The notes under the pieces were generated by a model. That model did not search any database. It was not told the origin of the DNA and saw nothing but the letters and a program-made list of their open reading frames with translations. Positions 19,701 through 28,612 of a stretch of 64,000 nt of DNA are shown here, piece after piece. The first letter of the stretch is position 1; each line of letters begins with the position of its first letter. The stretch spans positions 455,648-519,647 of the forward strand of contig NZ_LT732547.1 in the NCBI RefSeq assembly GCF_900155685.1, read 5' to 3'. A program made the position numbers and the translations under genes. Source of the DNA: Paenibacillus bouchesdurhonensis (GTDB taxonomy: Bacteria; Bacillota; Bacilli; Paenibacillales; Paenibacillaceae).

Positions 19701-20068
19701 ACCAAGGGGACTGGCAGTCTGCGCATACGGTAAGGCAAGCGTCTGAGCTGAACCATGCTTCCGTCATTGCCGCCGCTGAGCGCAGACAAGGCCAGCTTCC
19801 TGCGGAGCATTCTTTCATCGCCTTCACGGGAGAGCACGTGATCATCGATACCGTCAAGCCGGCAGAGGATGGAAGCGGGACGATCCTGCGTTTCTATGAA
19901 TCCTCCGGGGGCCGGGAGGACGTGGAGCTTCGCTGGGCACAGCCTGTGCAGGACGCTTGGCTGTCTAATGCACTGGAAGTGGAAGAGGAACGGCTAAATC
20001 ATGACAACGGGGTCATTGCTCTGTCTTTTGCACCGTATGAAATTAAGACCATTAAGATTAAGCATTAA
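16763..20068 (+). CDS. Alpha-mannosidase, GH38 (large form)
   Basis: 1101 residues, cytoplasmic. The zinc-site motif is QSHIDIAWLWP (about 252-262). The catalytic nucleophile Asp is in EWLPDTFGYCASLPQIL (about 366-382), and the remainder has the C-terminal beta domains of GH38. It cleaves terminal alpha-mannose residues. Two low-complexity inserts stand out: an N/Q/H-rich stretch near 80-92 (NSQNSQNEHNEHN) and an H/S-rich stretch near 715-745. Both fall between conserved blocks and are unlikely to touch the active site. The gene starts 3 bp after the GH3 stop, so the two are coupled. Confidence 0.94.
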   Translation: MERIRRFIRELSECQWLEYRELTNWDISYATYHLPGQYEHFGTYTEGRNLQRFPSTQGTTYFFRQKLEIPAAWLNGLNGGNSQNSQNEHNEHNAQIGLIFDARGEGLLRINGASYQGLDSNHTFVTLRPERDGSVLELEIELFDPIPEPVDPLNQQAVIQPPITSIRSSLVLVNRAVQSLMYTVTIVRDSALLLPEQDFRRTRLIEALYHAMDQFVSLGKKEVCNGKAVEHIEKGLKERIREIGGNAEGTLHMVGQSHIDIAWLWPIRETVRKASRTFSTVDALMDEYPQYRYAQSQPQLFAYLKDNDPELYERVKERIREGRWELVGGMWVEPDLNIPSGESLMRQMLYGQRFYQEEFGMTSNIEWLPDTFGYCASLPQILQHGGIRYFMTTKLGWNDTNVFPYDLFHWVGIDGTAMLSYLNHGVNENTLPKDVHDHWQSYREKAEHNEQMLLYGHGDGGGGVTREMLEYIDRAELMVGQPASRYSTAKEFFAGITEAEPKLPEWHGDLYLELHRGTYTTHGRNKLNNRKAEILYREAELWNALAVQDMKPELQQEVDQRLHDGWKLILLNQFHDIIPGSAITESYVTSMKEYAEVFDHGQFALKHGVNALAEMITTIPGTDTGNDGAQGISQDDAGKPYIIFNSLGWSRSEVVAIEIEESNAQKNASPAGVAAYDAEGQRLTLDVYTNEQGKRTASVLVKNIPAFGYTTIWIKKDGATADASADHGHNTSVDHVLHSSENSTMPADKAEAKQELGDIWETEYYLVRFNPRGEIISLFDKRASREIVKQGEAANRFHFFHDRPTLWDAWDIDDRYEQQPAGEAELLEKRILRTGATKDVLRFRWSISQSIITQDVIFYHDSPRIDFKTHVDWNEAHKLLKVGFPIDVVTDKATYEIPFGALERTTHRNTSWEQAQYEVCGHRFVDVSERGYGVSLLNDSKYGYDVQGSTIRLSLLRAPKWPDITADLGEHEFIYSLYPHQGDWQSAHTVRQASELNHASVIAAAERRQGQLPAEHSFIAFTGEHVIIDTVKPAEDGSGTILRFYESSGGREDVELRWAQPVQDAWLSNALEVEEERLNHDNGVIALSFAPYEIKTIKIKH

Positions 20069-20194
20069 TTCTTTAGCACCAGCAACAATATCAGAGCAAG
20101 CAGTCACAATTAAGCATTCATTGCTTCATTCAGTCAATAGTTCTAATCACACTCATGAGCCTATACTACTCGACATATTAAGGAGAGAAACGAC

Positions 20195-21514
20195 ATGGAA
20201 CAATTCAGATTGCCGAAAATTCCAATGCCGAAGCTGGAGCTGCCAAGGGCTGTGGAGGAGGTATTGCAGGAGGCCGAGGAGAAGCTGGCGCACCGTCCTA
20301 AGCTGTTGAAGCTGTTCAAGAATACTTTTCCCAACACGCTGGAGACAACCACCAAGCTGATGGATGACGGTACAACCTTCGTCATTACCGGCGATATTCC
20401 GGCGCTATGGCTGCGCGACTCCGTGGAGCAGGTCATTCATTACGTTCCTCTAGCTAAGAATGACGCGGATTTGCAGCGTATTATCGGCGGGCTGATCAAG
20501 CGCCATATTCAATATATCCATATCGACCCGTATGCCAATGCGTTTAATGAGACTGCCAATGACTGGCACTGGAACACAACGGACGAGACAGAAATGTCGC
20601 CATGGGTATGGGAGCGGAAGTTCGAAATCGATTCATTATGCTTCGTGGTTCGCCTTGCATATATGTATTGGAAAGAGACGGAGCTTACCGATATTTTTGA
20701 TGCGGGATTTAAAGCGGCTATGCGTAAAATCGTCGATGTTTTCAAAGTAGAGCAGCGTCATTTCGAGCAATCGTCCTATCGTTTTACCCGCAATAATGGG
20801 ATACCGGAGGACTCCCTTCGCAACAACGGGATGGGGATGCCAGTCAATTATACCGGCATGATCTGGTCAGGCTTTCGTTCGAGCGACGATGCCTGCGATT
20901 TCCACTACAACATTCCAGGCAATATGTTTGCGGTCGTGGCTTTGCGTCAGATGCAGGAGTTTGCGGAATGGGTATTCCGGGATATGGACTTCCTAGCGGA
21001 GCTGAAGGAGCTTGAGTTTGAAGTGGACTACGGAATCAAGCTGTACGGCATTTACCGCCATCCGGAATTCGGGCCGATTTATGCTTACGAAACCGACGGC
21101 TACGGCAACTACTGTCTGATGGATGATGCGGGAACACCGGGATTGATGTCGATTCCGTATCTCGGCTATGTAACGGCAGACGATGAAATTTATCAAAATA
21201 CTCGCCGTTTCGCGCTCAGCAAAGAGAACCCGTTCTACTTCGAAGGCAAGGCGGCGCGAGGAATTGGCAGCCCGCATACGCCGAAGGATTACATCTGGCA
21301 TATGGCTCTGTCCATGCAAGGCATTACCGCTCAGACGAAGGAAGAGAAGCTGGAAATGATCGCGCTGCTGGAATCGACAGACGCCGATACAGGCTTTATG
21401 CATGAAGGCTTCCATGCGGACGATCCTAAGGTCTTTACGCGGAGCTGGTTCGCTTGGTCGAACAGCTTGTTCTCCCAGCTTGTGTACCGTGCGATGAAGG
21501 AAGGCATTTTGTAA
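20195..21514 (+). CDS. Exo-alpha-1,6-mannosidase, GH125
   Basis: 439 residues, no signal peptide. It is recognised by the GH125 pattern TGDIPALWLRDSVEQV near residue 65, DPYANAFNE near 112, the W-x-W-ERKFEIDSLC region near 135, and SPHTPKDYIWHMALSMQ near 356. GH125 enzymes remove alpha-1,6-linked mannose, the linkage in the N-glycan core arm and yeast mannan backbone. AAGGAG lies 9 bp before the ATG. The 126-bp upstream gap has no clear terminator, so it is probably still in the same operon. Confidence 0.9.
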   Translation: MEQFRLPKIPMPKLELPRAVEEVLQEAEEKLAHRPKLLKLFKNTFPNTLETTTKLMDDGTTFVITGDIPALWLRDSVEQVIHYVPLAKNDADLQRIIGGLIKRHIQYIHIDPYANAFNETANDWHWNTTDETEMSPWVWERKFEIDSLCFVVRLAYMYWKETELTDIFDAGFKAAMRKIVDVFKVEQRHFEQSSYRFTRNNGIPEDSLRNNGMGMPVNYTGMIWSGFRSSDDACDFHYNIPGNMFAVVALRQMQEFAEWVFRDMDFLAELKELEFEVDYGIKLYGIYRHPEFGPIYAYETDGYGNYCLMDDAGTPGLMSIPYLGYVTADDEIYQNTRRFALSKENPFYFEGKAARGIGSPHTPKDYIWHMALSMQGITAQTKEEKLEMIALLESTDADTGFMHEGFHADDPKVFTRSWFAWSNSLFSQLVYRAMKEGIL

Positions 21515-21637
21515 GCCCAGCCCCCTTGTGGTTTTGTAAGATTTTCGGCTATTAGCAAGCCCTTTGGTTATGGATTGAACCCCAATTTCAATGAACGATA
21601 ACCCAAGTGTAATTTTCATACAAAGGAGACATGAACC

Positions 21638-22624
21638 ATGAGCAAAATTATTGGAGAGTCCTTAAAAAACATCCCTTGGCAGGATAAGCCTGCTGGTTTG
21701 AATGCGCCGGTCTGGCGTTATTCCGCAAATCCGATTATCGAGAGAAATGCGATACCGAATTCCAACAGTGTATTCAACTCCGCCGTTGTTCCATTCGAGG
21801 GCAAGTTTGCCGGCGTGTTCCGCTGCGATTCCCGATCCGTGAGCATGGATATTTTCGCGGGATTTAGCGATGATGGCGTGAACTGGACGATCAATCACGA
21901 GCCGATTGTTTTTGAGGGCGACCCTGAAATCACCAAACGGGAATATCGTTACGACCCACGGGTGATTAAGATTGGGGAACGCTATTACATTACCTGGTGC
22001 AACGGCTACCATGGCCCAACCATCGGAATCGGCTATACGACCGACTTCAAAACGTTCCACCAGCTAGAAAATGCCTTTTTGCCATATAACCGCAACGGAG
22101 TGCTGTTCCCGCGCAAAATCGGTGATTATTATGCTATGGTCAGCCGTCCGAGCGATACGGGGCACACGCCTTTTGGGGATATTTTTTACAGTGTAAGCCC
22201 GGATCTCACGTTTTGGGGAAAGCACCGCTATGTGATGGGTACCGTCAGCGGCGATGAATCCGCCTGGCAGTCCAAAAAAATCGGGCCCGGCCCGGTTCCA
22301 ATCGAAACCGATAAGGGCTGGCTGTTGATTTATCACGGTGTAATCAATACTTGTAATGGATTTGTTTACCGTATGGGCTGCGCTCTGCTTGATTTGGATG
22401 AGCCGTGGAAGGTGATCGCTAGATCGCGCAACTACATTCTCGGCCCGGAAACGCTGTACGAATGTGTAGGCGACGTGCCGAATGTAACCTTCCCTTGCGC
22501 TGCTTTGACGGATGCAGATACCGGCCGCATTGCGATCTATTACGGCTGTGCCGACACGGTAACGGGACTGGCCTTCACGACGGTGGATGAGCTGCTGAGC
22601 TATATGGAGGAGTATCCATTATAA
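21638..22624 (+). CDS. Beta-mannoside phosphorylase, GH130
   Basis: 328 residues with the five-bladed propeller signatures of GH130: NPIIERN near the start, [38 protein letters not shown], and LIYHGV near 229. GH130 enzymes phosphorolyse beta-mannosides; some act on mannosyl-beta-1,4-GlcNAc, the N-glycan core disaccharide. Next to GH125 and two GH38 enzymes this activity would finish an N-glycan core, yielding mannose-1-phosphate. The exact substrate is inferred from context. AAAGGAG precedes the ATG. Confidence 0.9.
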   Translation: MSKIIGESLKNIPWQDKPAGLNAPVWRYSANPIIERNAIPNSNSVFNSAVVPFEGKFAGVFRCDSRSVSMDIFAGFSDDGVNWTINHEPIVFEGDPEITKREYRYDPRVIKIGERYYITWCNGYHGPTIGIGYTTDFKTFHQLENAFLPYNRNGVLFPRKIGDYYAMVSRPSDTGHTPFGDIFYSVSPDLTFWGKHRYVMGTVSGDESAWQSKKIGPGPVPIETDKGWLLIYHGVINTCNGFVYRMGCALLDLDEPWKVIARSRNYILGPETLYECVGDVPNVTFPCAALTDADTGRIAIYYGCADTVTGLAFTTVDELLSYMEEYPL

Positions 22625-22675
22625 ACTGAATTTGGTTGTTGATATAAATCGTTAAAGAAGGCAGGTAATCGAGAC

Positions 22676-25501
22676 ATGGAAAAAACAAAAACAGCGCACA
22701 TCATTTCCCATACCCACTGGGATCGGGAATGGTATTTGCCTTATGAGAAGCATCATGTAAGGCTGGTGCAGCTTATCGATGCTTTGCTGGACAAGCTGGA
22801 CGGAGATAGCGAATTCCGCAGCTTTTATCTCGATGGACAGACGATTATCCTGGAGGACTACCTTCAGGTTCGCCCGGAAAATCAGGAGCGGCTGCAGCGG
22901 CATATTACCGACGGACGCTTGCTAATCGGCCCCTGGTATATATTGCAGGATGCCTTTCTGACGAGCGGGGAAGCCAATGTGCGGAACATGCAAATCGGGC
23001 ATCAGGATGCCAAGCGTTACGGAGAGGTCGCCAAAATTGGCTACTTCCCGGATACGTTCGGGCTGGTGGGACAGACTCCGCAGCTTATGCAGCAGTCCGG
23101 GATTACGAACGTGTTCTTCGGACGCGGCGTGAAGCCGACCGGGTTCAACAATACGGTATCGGATGCGGGTTATGAGTCCTCCTTCTCGGAGCTGATCTGG
23201 GAGGGACCGGACGGCTCCAAGGTGCTCGGCATTCTATTTGCGAACTGGTACTCGAACGGGAATGAAGTTCCGGTGGACGAAGCAGAAGCAAGAGCGTTCT
23301 GGGATCGCAAGCTGGCGGATGCGGAGAAATACGCCTCGACGAGCGAACTGCTGTTCATGAACGGCTGCGATCACCAGCCAGTGCAGCTGGATTTGCCGGA
23401 GGCGATCGAAACAGCGCGGAGGCTGTACCCGGATACGGAATTCGTTCATTCGAATTTTCCGGACTACTTGCAGGCGGTGGAGCAGGCAATGGATAACGAC
23501 AGTCTGTCGACCGTAAAAGGCGAGCTTCGCAGCCAGCGTACGGACGGCTGGGGCACGCTCGTCAATACGGCGTCGGCTCGCGTCTATTTGAAGCAGATGA
23601 ACCAGAAAGGGCAGGCGCTGCTGGAAAAGGTTGCGGAACCGTTGGCATCGTTTGCTCAGGTGCTCGGCCAGGACTATCCGCATCACTTGTTTACCTATGC
23701 CTGGAAGACGCTGATGCAGAACCATCCGCATGATAGCATTTGCGGCTGCAGCGTAGATGAGGTTCACCGCGAAATGGTGACGCGCTTTGATAAGAGCCGC
23801 CATGTCGCGGAGTCGATCATCGACGATAGTAAGCAGGCGATCGCTTCAGCGGTGGATACATCTGTCTTCGCTTCCTTTGGCGAGGATGCGCTGCCGCTTG
23901 TAGCGATGAACACGACAGGCTGGAAGCGTTCCGGCACGATTAGTGTCGAGCTGGACGCAGCCCGTCTGTATTTACGGGAAGGCTTTACGCTTGAGGAGAC
24001 GGCTCGCCGCATGAAAGAGGTCGACCTCTCCGGCCGCGTGCTTGTAGACGATCAAGGAAATACGCTCGATGTGACGGTAGAGGATCTCGGCTTGCTGTTC
24101 GGCTATGATCTGCCGGACGACAAGTTCCGTCAGCCGTATATGTGCCGCCGGGTGAAGCTGACGTTCCTGGCGGAGCAGGTGCCTGCGCTTGGGCTGCGTG
24201 CGTATGCCTGGGTACGCCGTACCGAGGCTGCAGCTTCTAGTGCAGGTGCAGCCGGCTCTGGTTCGGACGCTGCTGCTTCCTGTTTAGGCACTGCAGTTTC
24301 CGGTTCAGGCGCTGCAATTTCAAACGTCGGCTCCTCGCTGCTGCGCGGCGAACGTATGATGGAGAACGAATTGCTTCAGGTCGAGGTTGCTGCCGATGGT
24401 TCGTTCTCGCTGACAGACAAGGCGACTGGCCGCGTCTACCGCGATCTTGGCATATATGAGAACACGGGAGATATCGGGAACGAGTATATGTACAAGCAGC
24501 CGGAGGGTGAGGCAGCGCTGACGACGAAGGGGCTTCAGGCTAGTATTTCTATACTGGAGGATACCTCCTACCGCGCATCCTTAGAGATTTTGCATGATTG
24601 GGAGATTCCGGCTTCGGCGGATGCCAAGCTCGATGAGGAGCAGCGTGCACTCGTGTACTATCCGGAACGTAAAGCTCAGCGCAGCCGGGAGACTGTAAGT
24701 TTGAAGCTGCGGACGATCTTGGCTCTGGAGCGGGGCGGCAGAGGGGTTCATATCGAGACGACCATCGATAACAAGGCCAAAGATCATCGGGTACGGGCTT
24801 TGTTCCCGACGGATCTGTCGGCTTCCGTGCATCATGCGGATTCGATGTTCGAAGTCCCGGTACGGGACAATGAGCCAGCGCCGGAATGGGTCAATCCAAG
24901 CAACACGCAGCATCAGCAGGCGTTCGTGGATTTGAGCGACGAGGCGGCTGGAGCAGGCTTAACCGTGGCTAACCTCGGCTTGAATGAATACGAGGTGCTG
25001 CGCGACGGGCGCAATACGATTGCGATCACATTGCTGCGCAGCGTGGGCGAGCTTGGCGACTGGGGCTTGTTCCCGACGCCAGAAGCGCAGTGCCTTGGGG
25101 AGCATACGGCGCACATGATGCTGATCCCGCATTCCGGAGACGGCATGACGTCTGGTGCTTATGCGGAAGCCTACCAGTTCCAGATTCCGTGGACGGTATG
25201 CCAGACCGGGGTGCATGAGGGAGTTATTGCATCAGACTATACACCGTTTCAGTGGGAGAGCCCAGAGCTGGCCTTCTCTTCATTGAAAATGAATGAGGAG
25301 ACGGGAGATCTGCTGCTGCGTTGGTATAATATGAGCAATCAGGCGGCAGAGCTCACGTTGACCTCGGACATGAATCAGAAGTATTTCTATAAAACGACGA
25401 TTCTGGAAGAGCCGCAGGAGCCAATTTTCGGCAATGCCGCAGGCGGATTATCCCTGCTGGTGCAGCCAAGCGAGATTGTGACCTTGGGTCTTCGGCGATA
25501 A
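22676..25501 (+). CDS. Alpha-mannosidase, GH38 (MngB-like)
   Basis: 941 residues, cytoplasmic. Zinc-site motif ISHTHWDREWYLPYE (residues 10-24) and catalytic Asp in YFPDTFGLVGQTPQL (near 125). It belongs to the bacterial MngB-like branch, distinct from the GH38 at 16763. An Ala/Gly/Ser-rich insert lies near 517-550, just before the C-terminal beta domains, and looks like a recently expanded linker. It is the last gene of the mannoside operon, followed by a terminator 23 bp downstream. Confidence 0.94.
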   Translation: MEKTKTAHIISHTHWDREWYLPYEKHHVRLVQLIDALLDKLDGDSEFRSFYLDGQTIILEDYLQVRPENQERLQRHITDGRLLIGPWYILQDAFLTSGEANVRNMQIGHQDAKRYGEVAKIGYFPDTFGLVGQTPQLMQQSGITNVFFGRGVKPTGFNNTVSDAGYESSFSELIWEGPDGSKVLGILFANWYSNGNEVPVDEAEARAFWDRKLADAEKYASTSELLFMNGCDHQPVQLDLPEAIETARRLYPDTEFVHSNFPDYLQAVEQAMDNDSLSTVKGELRSQRTDGWGTLVNTASARVYLKQMNQKGQALLEKVAEPLASFAQVLGQDYPHHLFTYAWKTLMQNHPHDSICGCSVDEVHREMVTRFDKSRHVAESIIDDSKQAIASAVDTSVFASFGEDALPLVAMNTTGWKRSGTISVELDAARLYLREGFTLEETARRMKEVDLSGRVLVDDQGNTLDVTVEDLGLLFGYDLPDDKFRQPYMCRRVKLTFLAEQVPALGLRAYAWVRRTEAAASSAGAAGSGSDAAASCLGTAVSGSGAAISNVGSSLLRGERMMENELLQVEVAADGSFSLTDKATGRVYRDLGIYENTGDIGNEYMYKQPEGEAALTTKGLQASISILEDTSYRASLEILHDWEIPASADAKLDEEQRALVYYPERKAQRSRETVSLKLRTILALERGGRGVHIETTIDNKAKDHRVRALFPTDLSASVHHADSMFEVPVRDNEPAPEWVNPSNTQHQQAFVDLSDEAAGAGLTVANLGLNEYEVLRDGRNTIAITLLRSVGELGDWGLFPTPEAQCLGEHTAHMMLIPHSGDGMTSGAYAEAYQFQIPWTVCQTGVHEGVIASDYTPFQWESPELAFSSLKMNEETGDLLLRWYNMSNQAAELTLTSDMNQKYFYKTTILEEPQEPIFGNAAGGLSLLVQPSEIVTLGLRR

Positions 25502-25523
25502 GTCGCGACCAGCTTCCTTCCAA

Positions 25524-25564
25524 AGACTGTCTCCAACGCCAATAGGCTCGGAGGCAGTCTTTTT
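25524..25564 (+). terminator. Terminator of the mannoside operon
   Basis: AGACTGTCTCC pairs with GGAGGCAGTCT (one mismatch), loop of 15 nt, followed by TTTTT, 23 bp after the last GH38 stop. Confidence 0.9.
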
Positions 25565-25845
25565 GCTTTGGTGCGGAAATTGACTTTCGAAATGCAGTTA
25601 ATAAAATGGGTCGACAACAAGCGAAGTGGATTGTTACCCTCATTTGTCTAGTGGTAGGGACACTATGCGGATAAGTACATGCGCGAAGGCTGGGATGGAA
25701 TCAGGCTGCTACTATTATGTCGATATAAAACATCTGCTTGCGAATAACAAGAGATTAGCTGGAGGATTTCCGGCTTAGCCTAGAAACCGGTGCTTGACCA
25801 ACGGGATAGCCTCGGACGAGTGGCCTGCCTGGAACAGTGCTAAGC

Positions 25846-26180
25846 TAACGGTTGTCATTGTGCTTAATCGACCTAAAAAACGGAGGTTTCTTATCTAACG
25901 GTTGTATGCGCTCTTATTTAGACGAAACAGCCCCCCTGCCTACGAAAAAACGGGAAATAGCCAGGCTGGCAACCGTTACATTTTGCAAACCTCATTTTTA
26001 CCCAAATAGCGCCGTTCGCAACCATTAGACTTTTCTAGCGCCGTTGGCAACCATTAGATTTTTGTGGCATCGCTAACAACCATTAGACTTTTCTAGCGTT
26101 GCTTACAACTATTAGGCTTTTGTAGCATCGCTGGCAACCAATAGATTACTTTAGCGCCGCTCGCAACCATTAGTTTTTTC
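25846..26180. repeat. Intergenic repeat block including six tandem 29-bp units
   Basis: From 26007 to 26180 there are six uninterrupted 29-bp units starting at 26007, 26036, 26065, 26094, 26123 and 26152. Each begins TAGCG or a variant and carries a GCAACCATTAGA-like core followed by a short T-run. Upstream at 25846 and 25896 the reverse-complement core TAACGGTTGT occurs twice, 50 bp apart, and a further CAACCGTTA lies near 25971. The block is noncoding. There are no unique spacers between units, so it is a degenerate minisatellite and not CRISPR. The rest of the 25565-26345 gap shows nothing I recognise. Confidence 0.85.
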
Positions 26181-26346
26181 GCCCACTATTACGCACTTGT
26201 CTTTACAATCTCGCATCTACTCTTCTGATCAGGCACCGATTTCGGTATTGAGCTGGTATTCCCGTTAATCCCCGGGCTGGGCTTAGTTAAGCACGTTATT
26301 TCAGGAGCTTTCTAATAGTTAAGCAATGATCTAAGGAATAAAATAA

Positions 26347-26432
26347 AGCCCCTCTTTACAAGCAGTGGAAGCACATCGGTGATCGCTAGGCAATGTACAG
26401 ATGTCTTCGCTCGCTGCTGGCTAAGAGGGGCT
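26347..26432 (-). terminator. Long hairpin at the 3' end of the minus-strand gene cluster
   Basis: AGCCCCTCTT (26347) pairs with AAGAGGGGCT (ending 26432); inside it AGCAG/CTGCT extends the stem. On the minus strand it lies about 45 bp beyond the stop at 26478 and is followed by a T-rich tract. It may also act on the plus strand. Confidence 0.6.
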
Positions 26433-26477
26433 AATATTTTAATGAATGATGGAGATCCGGATTAGAGCGGACTGTCG

Positions 26478-27338
26478 TCAGACTTCGTTCCAGATCCGGT
26501 TTACGTTGTCGAAGGCGATTTTCGTGGCTGCTCGGCAATCCTCCATGCCCTCATATTCGATGGACATGTAGCCGTTGTATCCAGACGCCTTGATCAAACG
26601 CAGAATCTCATATAGATCGAGATCGCCATGTCCGGCGATGGCGCCGCGCAGATAGTCGCCGCCTGTGCTTTTAAACCAGCCTTCCCCCGGGTAGCGGTAC
26701 GAAGGGCGGATGTAAAAATCCTTGATATGGATCATGGAGGCATACGGCAGGTTGTTTTTTACGGCAGCCACCGGATTTTCGTCAACACACACGAAGTTGC
26801 CGACGTCGAGCGTCGTCTTGAAGTTCGGGCGGTCTACCGCATGGATAAGCGCTTGTACCCGATCGCTGGCTTGGACATAGTAGCCGTGATTCTCCACGCT
26901 CGTCGTAATATCAAATTGCTTGGCATGATCGGCAATGCGCTGGCAGGCCGCAGCAATTTTGTCCAAGTCTTCATTGAAACGGGCAATGGAAGTGTCCGGG
27001 CGGGAAGCGACGTCATGGCGCATCAGCTTGGCACCCAGGCGATGAACGCGGTCTACCTCGCGAATGAGCCGGGCGATTTCCGCTTCGTACTGCTCCTCCG
27101 TCTCCGTGATAAAGTTGCCGCCGATGGCATAGTTGGAAATGTCGATGCCGAGGGCAGCAGCTTTCTCCCTGATTTGATCCTCCAACTCTGGATTCGCCTC
27201 AAAGTCAAAGCCGAGGTTCGGCACAATCTCGATATGGCTGGCGCCGATTTCCGCCACCCATTCGAGGACGCCGCCAATGGTCATGCTGCCGGCGTGCATC
27301 GCTTGATATAAGCTGTAAGAGCTGATTCCTAGTTTCAT
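26478..27338 (-). CDS. Sugar phosphate isomerase/epimerase, xylose-isomerase-like TIM barrel
   Basis: 286 residues. The fold is shown by the spaced metal-ligand set: E in TSVENHGYY, D in TTLDVGNF, H in SMIHIKDF and E in MSIEYEGMED, the E-D-H-E quartet of the AP-endonuclease-2/xylose-isomerase-like barrel. Such proteins isomerise, epimerise or dehydrate sugars and inositols; the substrate is not deducible. It lies downstream of a second member of the same family and an oxidoreductase, as in catabolic clusters for modified sugars or glycan breakdown products. The start follows AAAAGGAGTC. Confidence 0.88.
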   Translation of the reverse strand: MKLGISSYSLYQAMHAGSMTIGGVLEWVAEIGASHIEIVPNLGFDFEANPELEDQIREKAAALGIDISNYAIGGNFITETEEQYEAEIARLIREVDRVHRLGAKLMRHDVASRPDTSIARFNEDLDKIAAACQRIADHAKQFDITTSVENHGYYVQASDRVQALIHAVDRPNFKTTLDVGNFVCVDENPVAAVKNNLPYASMIHIKDFYIRPSYRYPGEGWFKSTGGDYLRGAIAGHGDLDLYEILRLIKASGYNGYMSIEYEGMEDCRAATKIAFDNVNRIWNEV

Positions 27339-27463
27339 AAGGATGACTCCTTTTCGGTAGGTTTAGGTGTGGTGAGTTTCTGTTCCTAACTAGATAATAA
27401 AAACATGCGCCTGATGCAAGGCAGCTATCTGCCGCATGCTGATTTGTTTGTGTCAGGCTGGCT

Positions 27464-28342
27464 CTAGCCCCGGTAAGCGCGAATGAATTCTACGGCTTTA
27501 CGGATATCCTCCGCCGGGTTGTCGCCGACCTCGCGCTCAATCGTCAAATAGCCCTTGTAGCCAATTTCCTGCAATGCCGCAAAATAAGCCGGGAAGTCGA
27601 CCACGCCTTCGCCCAGCGGGAGCTCTTCAAAGGCAGCTCCAGAGGAGGCCATTTCGGCGATTTTCTCGTGATCCATAGCGCCGTATCCCAGGAAGCCGTA
27701 TACATCCCTCGGATCAACCGGGCGCAGTCGCCGTCCGTCTTTGACATGGGTATGGACAAGGTAGTCCTTCAGAAGCTTAACGCCTTCCACGGGATCATCG
27801 CCCGTCACCATGACCATGTTCGCCGGGTCAAAATTGACGGAGACGCCGTTTGTGCTCAGCGTGTCCAGGAAGCTCTTTAAATGTGCGGCTGGCTCGGGGC
27901 CAGTCTCAATGGCGAAATAAGCGTTCATGCTCTTCGCGTATACGCCGAGCTCTTCACAAGCCTCCTGCATGGCATTGTAGATACGGCCATTCTTATCGTC
28001 CGGGACGATGCCGATATGTGTCGTTACAACGTTGCTGCCCAGCTCGACAGCTAAGTCGAGGATACGCTTAGACTTTTCGATTTTCTCGGGATTGGCTTCT
28101 GCATCCTGGAACCCATGTCCGGCCAGATCACCGCATAGGGCGGAGATTTCAAGCCCAAGCCCGTCGATATAGCTGCGCAGCTCCTTGCGCTTGGCTGGTG
28201 TAAGCACCGCAGGATCCATTTCGCCGGATACGGCGTAGATTTGTACCCCTTCCGCGCCGACTTCCTTCGCTTTTTTCAACCCTTCCGTTACGCCAACTCC
28301 AAAGCTGTCTACAATAACACCAATTTTGTTGTTTAGTTTCAT
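27464..28342 (-). CDS. Sugar phosphate isomerase/epimerase, second family member
   Basis: 292 residues from the ATG at 28342, which is preceded by AAAGGAGG at good spacing. The frame is open 28 codons further upstream, but that stretch includes the ribosome-binding site and looks noncoding. Metal-ligand motifs: AIETGPE, NFDPANM, VHTHVKDG and IEREVGD. It is about as long as its neighbour at 26478 but clearly divergent. Probably co-transcribed with it (121-bp gap, no terminator seen). Confidence 0.88.
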   Translation of the reverse strand: MKLNNKIGVIVDSFGVGVTEGLKKAKEVGAEGVQIYAVSGEMDPAVLTPAKRKELRSYIDGLGLEISALCGDLAGHGFQDAEANPEKIEKSKRILDLAVELGSNVVTTHIGIVPDDKNGRIYNAMQEACEELGVYAKSMNAYFAIETGPEPAAHLKSFLDTLSTNGVSVNFDPANMVMVTGDDPVEGVKLLKDYLVHTHVKDGRRLRPVDPRDVYGFLGYGAMDHEKIAEMASSGAAFEELPLGEGVVDFPAYFAALQEIGYKGYLTIEREVGDNPAEDIRKAVEFIRAYRG

Positions 28343-28499
28343 CTTTCCTTCGCCTCCTTTAATACATTCAAGAGAAAAATTCGTCCTTCCAGCCCGTAAC
28401 AAGCAACAAAGTCGACTTTTTAGCACCGATGCTTAACCTTCCGAAGTGCGTTTTTTCATAACGCTTTAGGTTGTGAGAACCCGAAGCCTACATGAGCAC

Positions 28500-28565
28500 C
28501 TGAAATGTTTCCAAAGGAAACATACTTCGAAAGCATAAGCTCTTCAAGGGTGAACGCAAGATTCG
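28500..28565. repeat. Palindrome-containing element related to the toxin leader at 55890
   Basis: ATGTTTCC-AAA-GGAAACAT (28505-28523) is a perfect palindrome followed by TACTTCGAAAGCAT, and further on AAGGG and AAGATTCGAT. The reverse complement of the 5' untranslated region of the toxin gene at 55978 reads AAGTTTCC-GAA-GGAAACTT followed by TACTTCGAAAGCA, then AAGGG and AAGATTCAAT. It lies in the 270-bp gap between the oxidoreductase stop and the second isomerase start; the rest of that gap shows no gene. Confidence 0.65.
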
Positions 28566-28612
28566 ATGTCGGACTGCTTCCTCGGACTACTTCGTGATCA
28601 AAAGTCGACGAC

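Noticed and set aside
26007..26180. Regular 29-bp repeats suggesting a CRISPR array
   Set aside because: Units are directly abutting with no unique spacers, they are degenerate, and no cas genes are present.
26628..27311. 227-codon plus-strand frame opposite the first isomerase gene
   Set aside because: The minus-strand frame has the E-D-H-E metal-site motifs; the plus-strand frame is a shadow.
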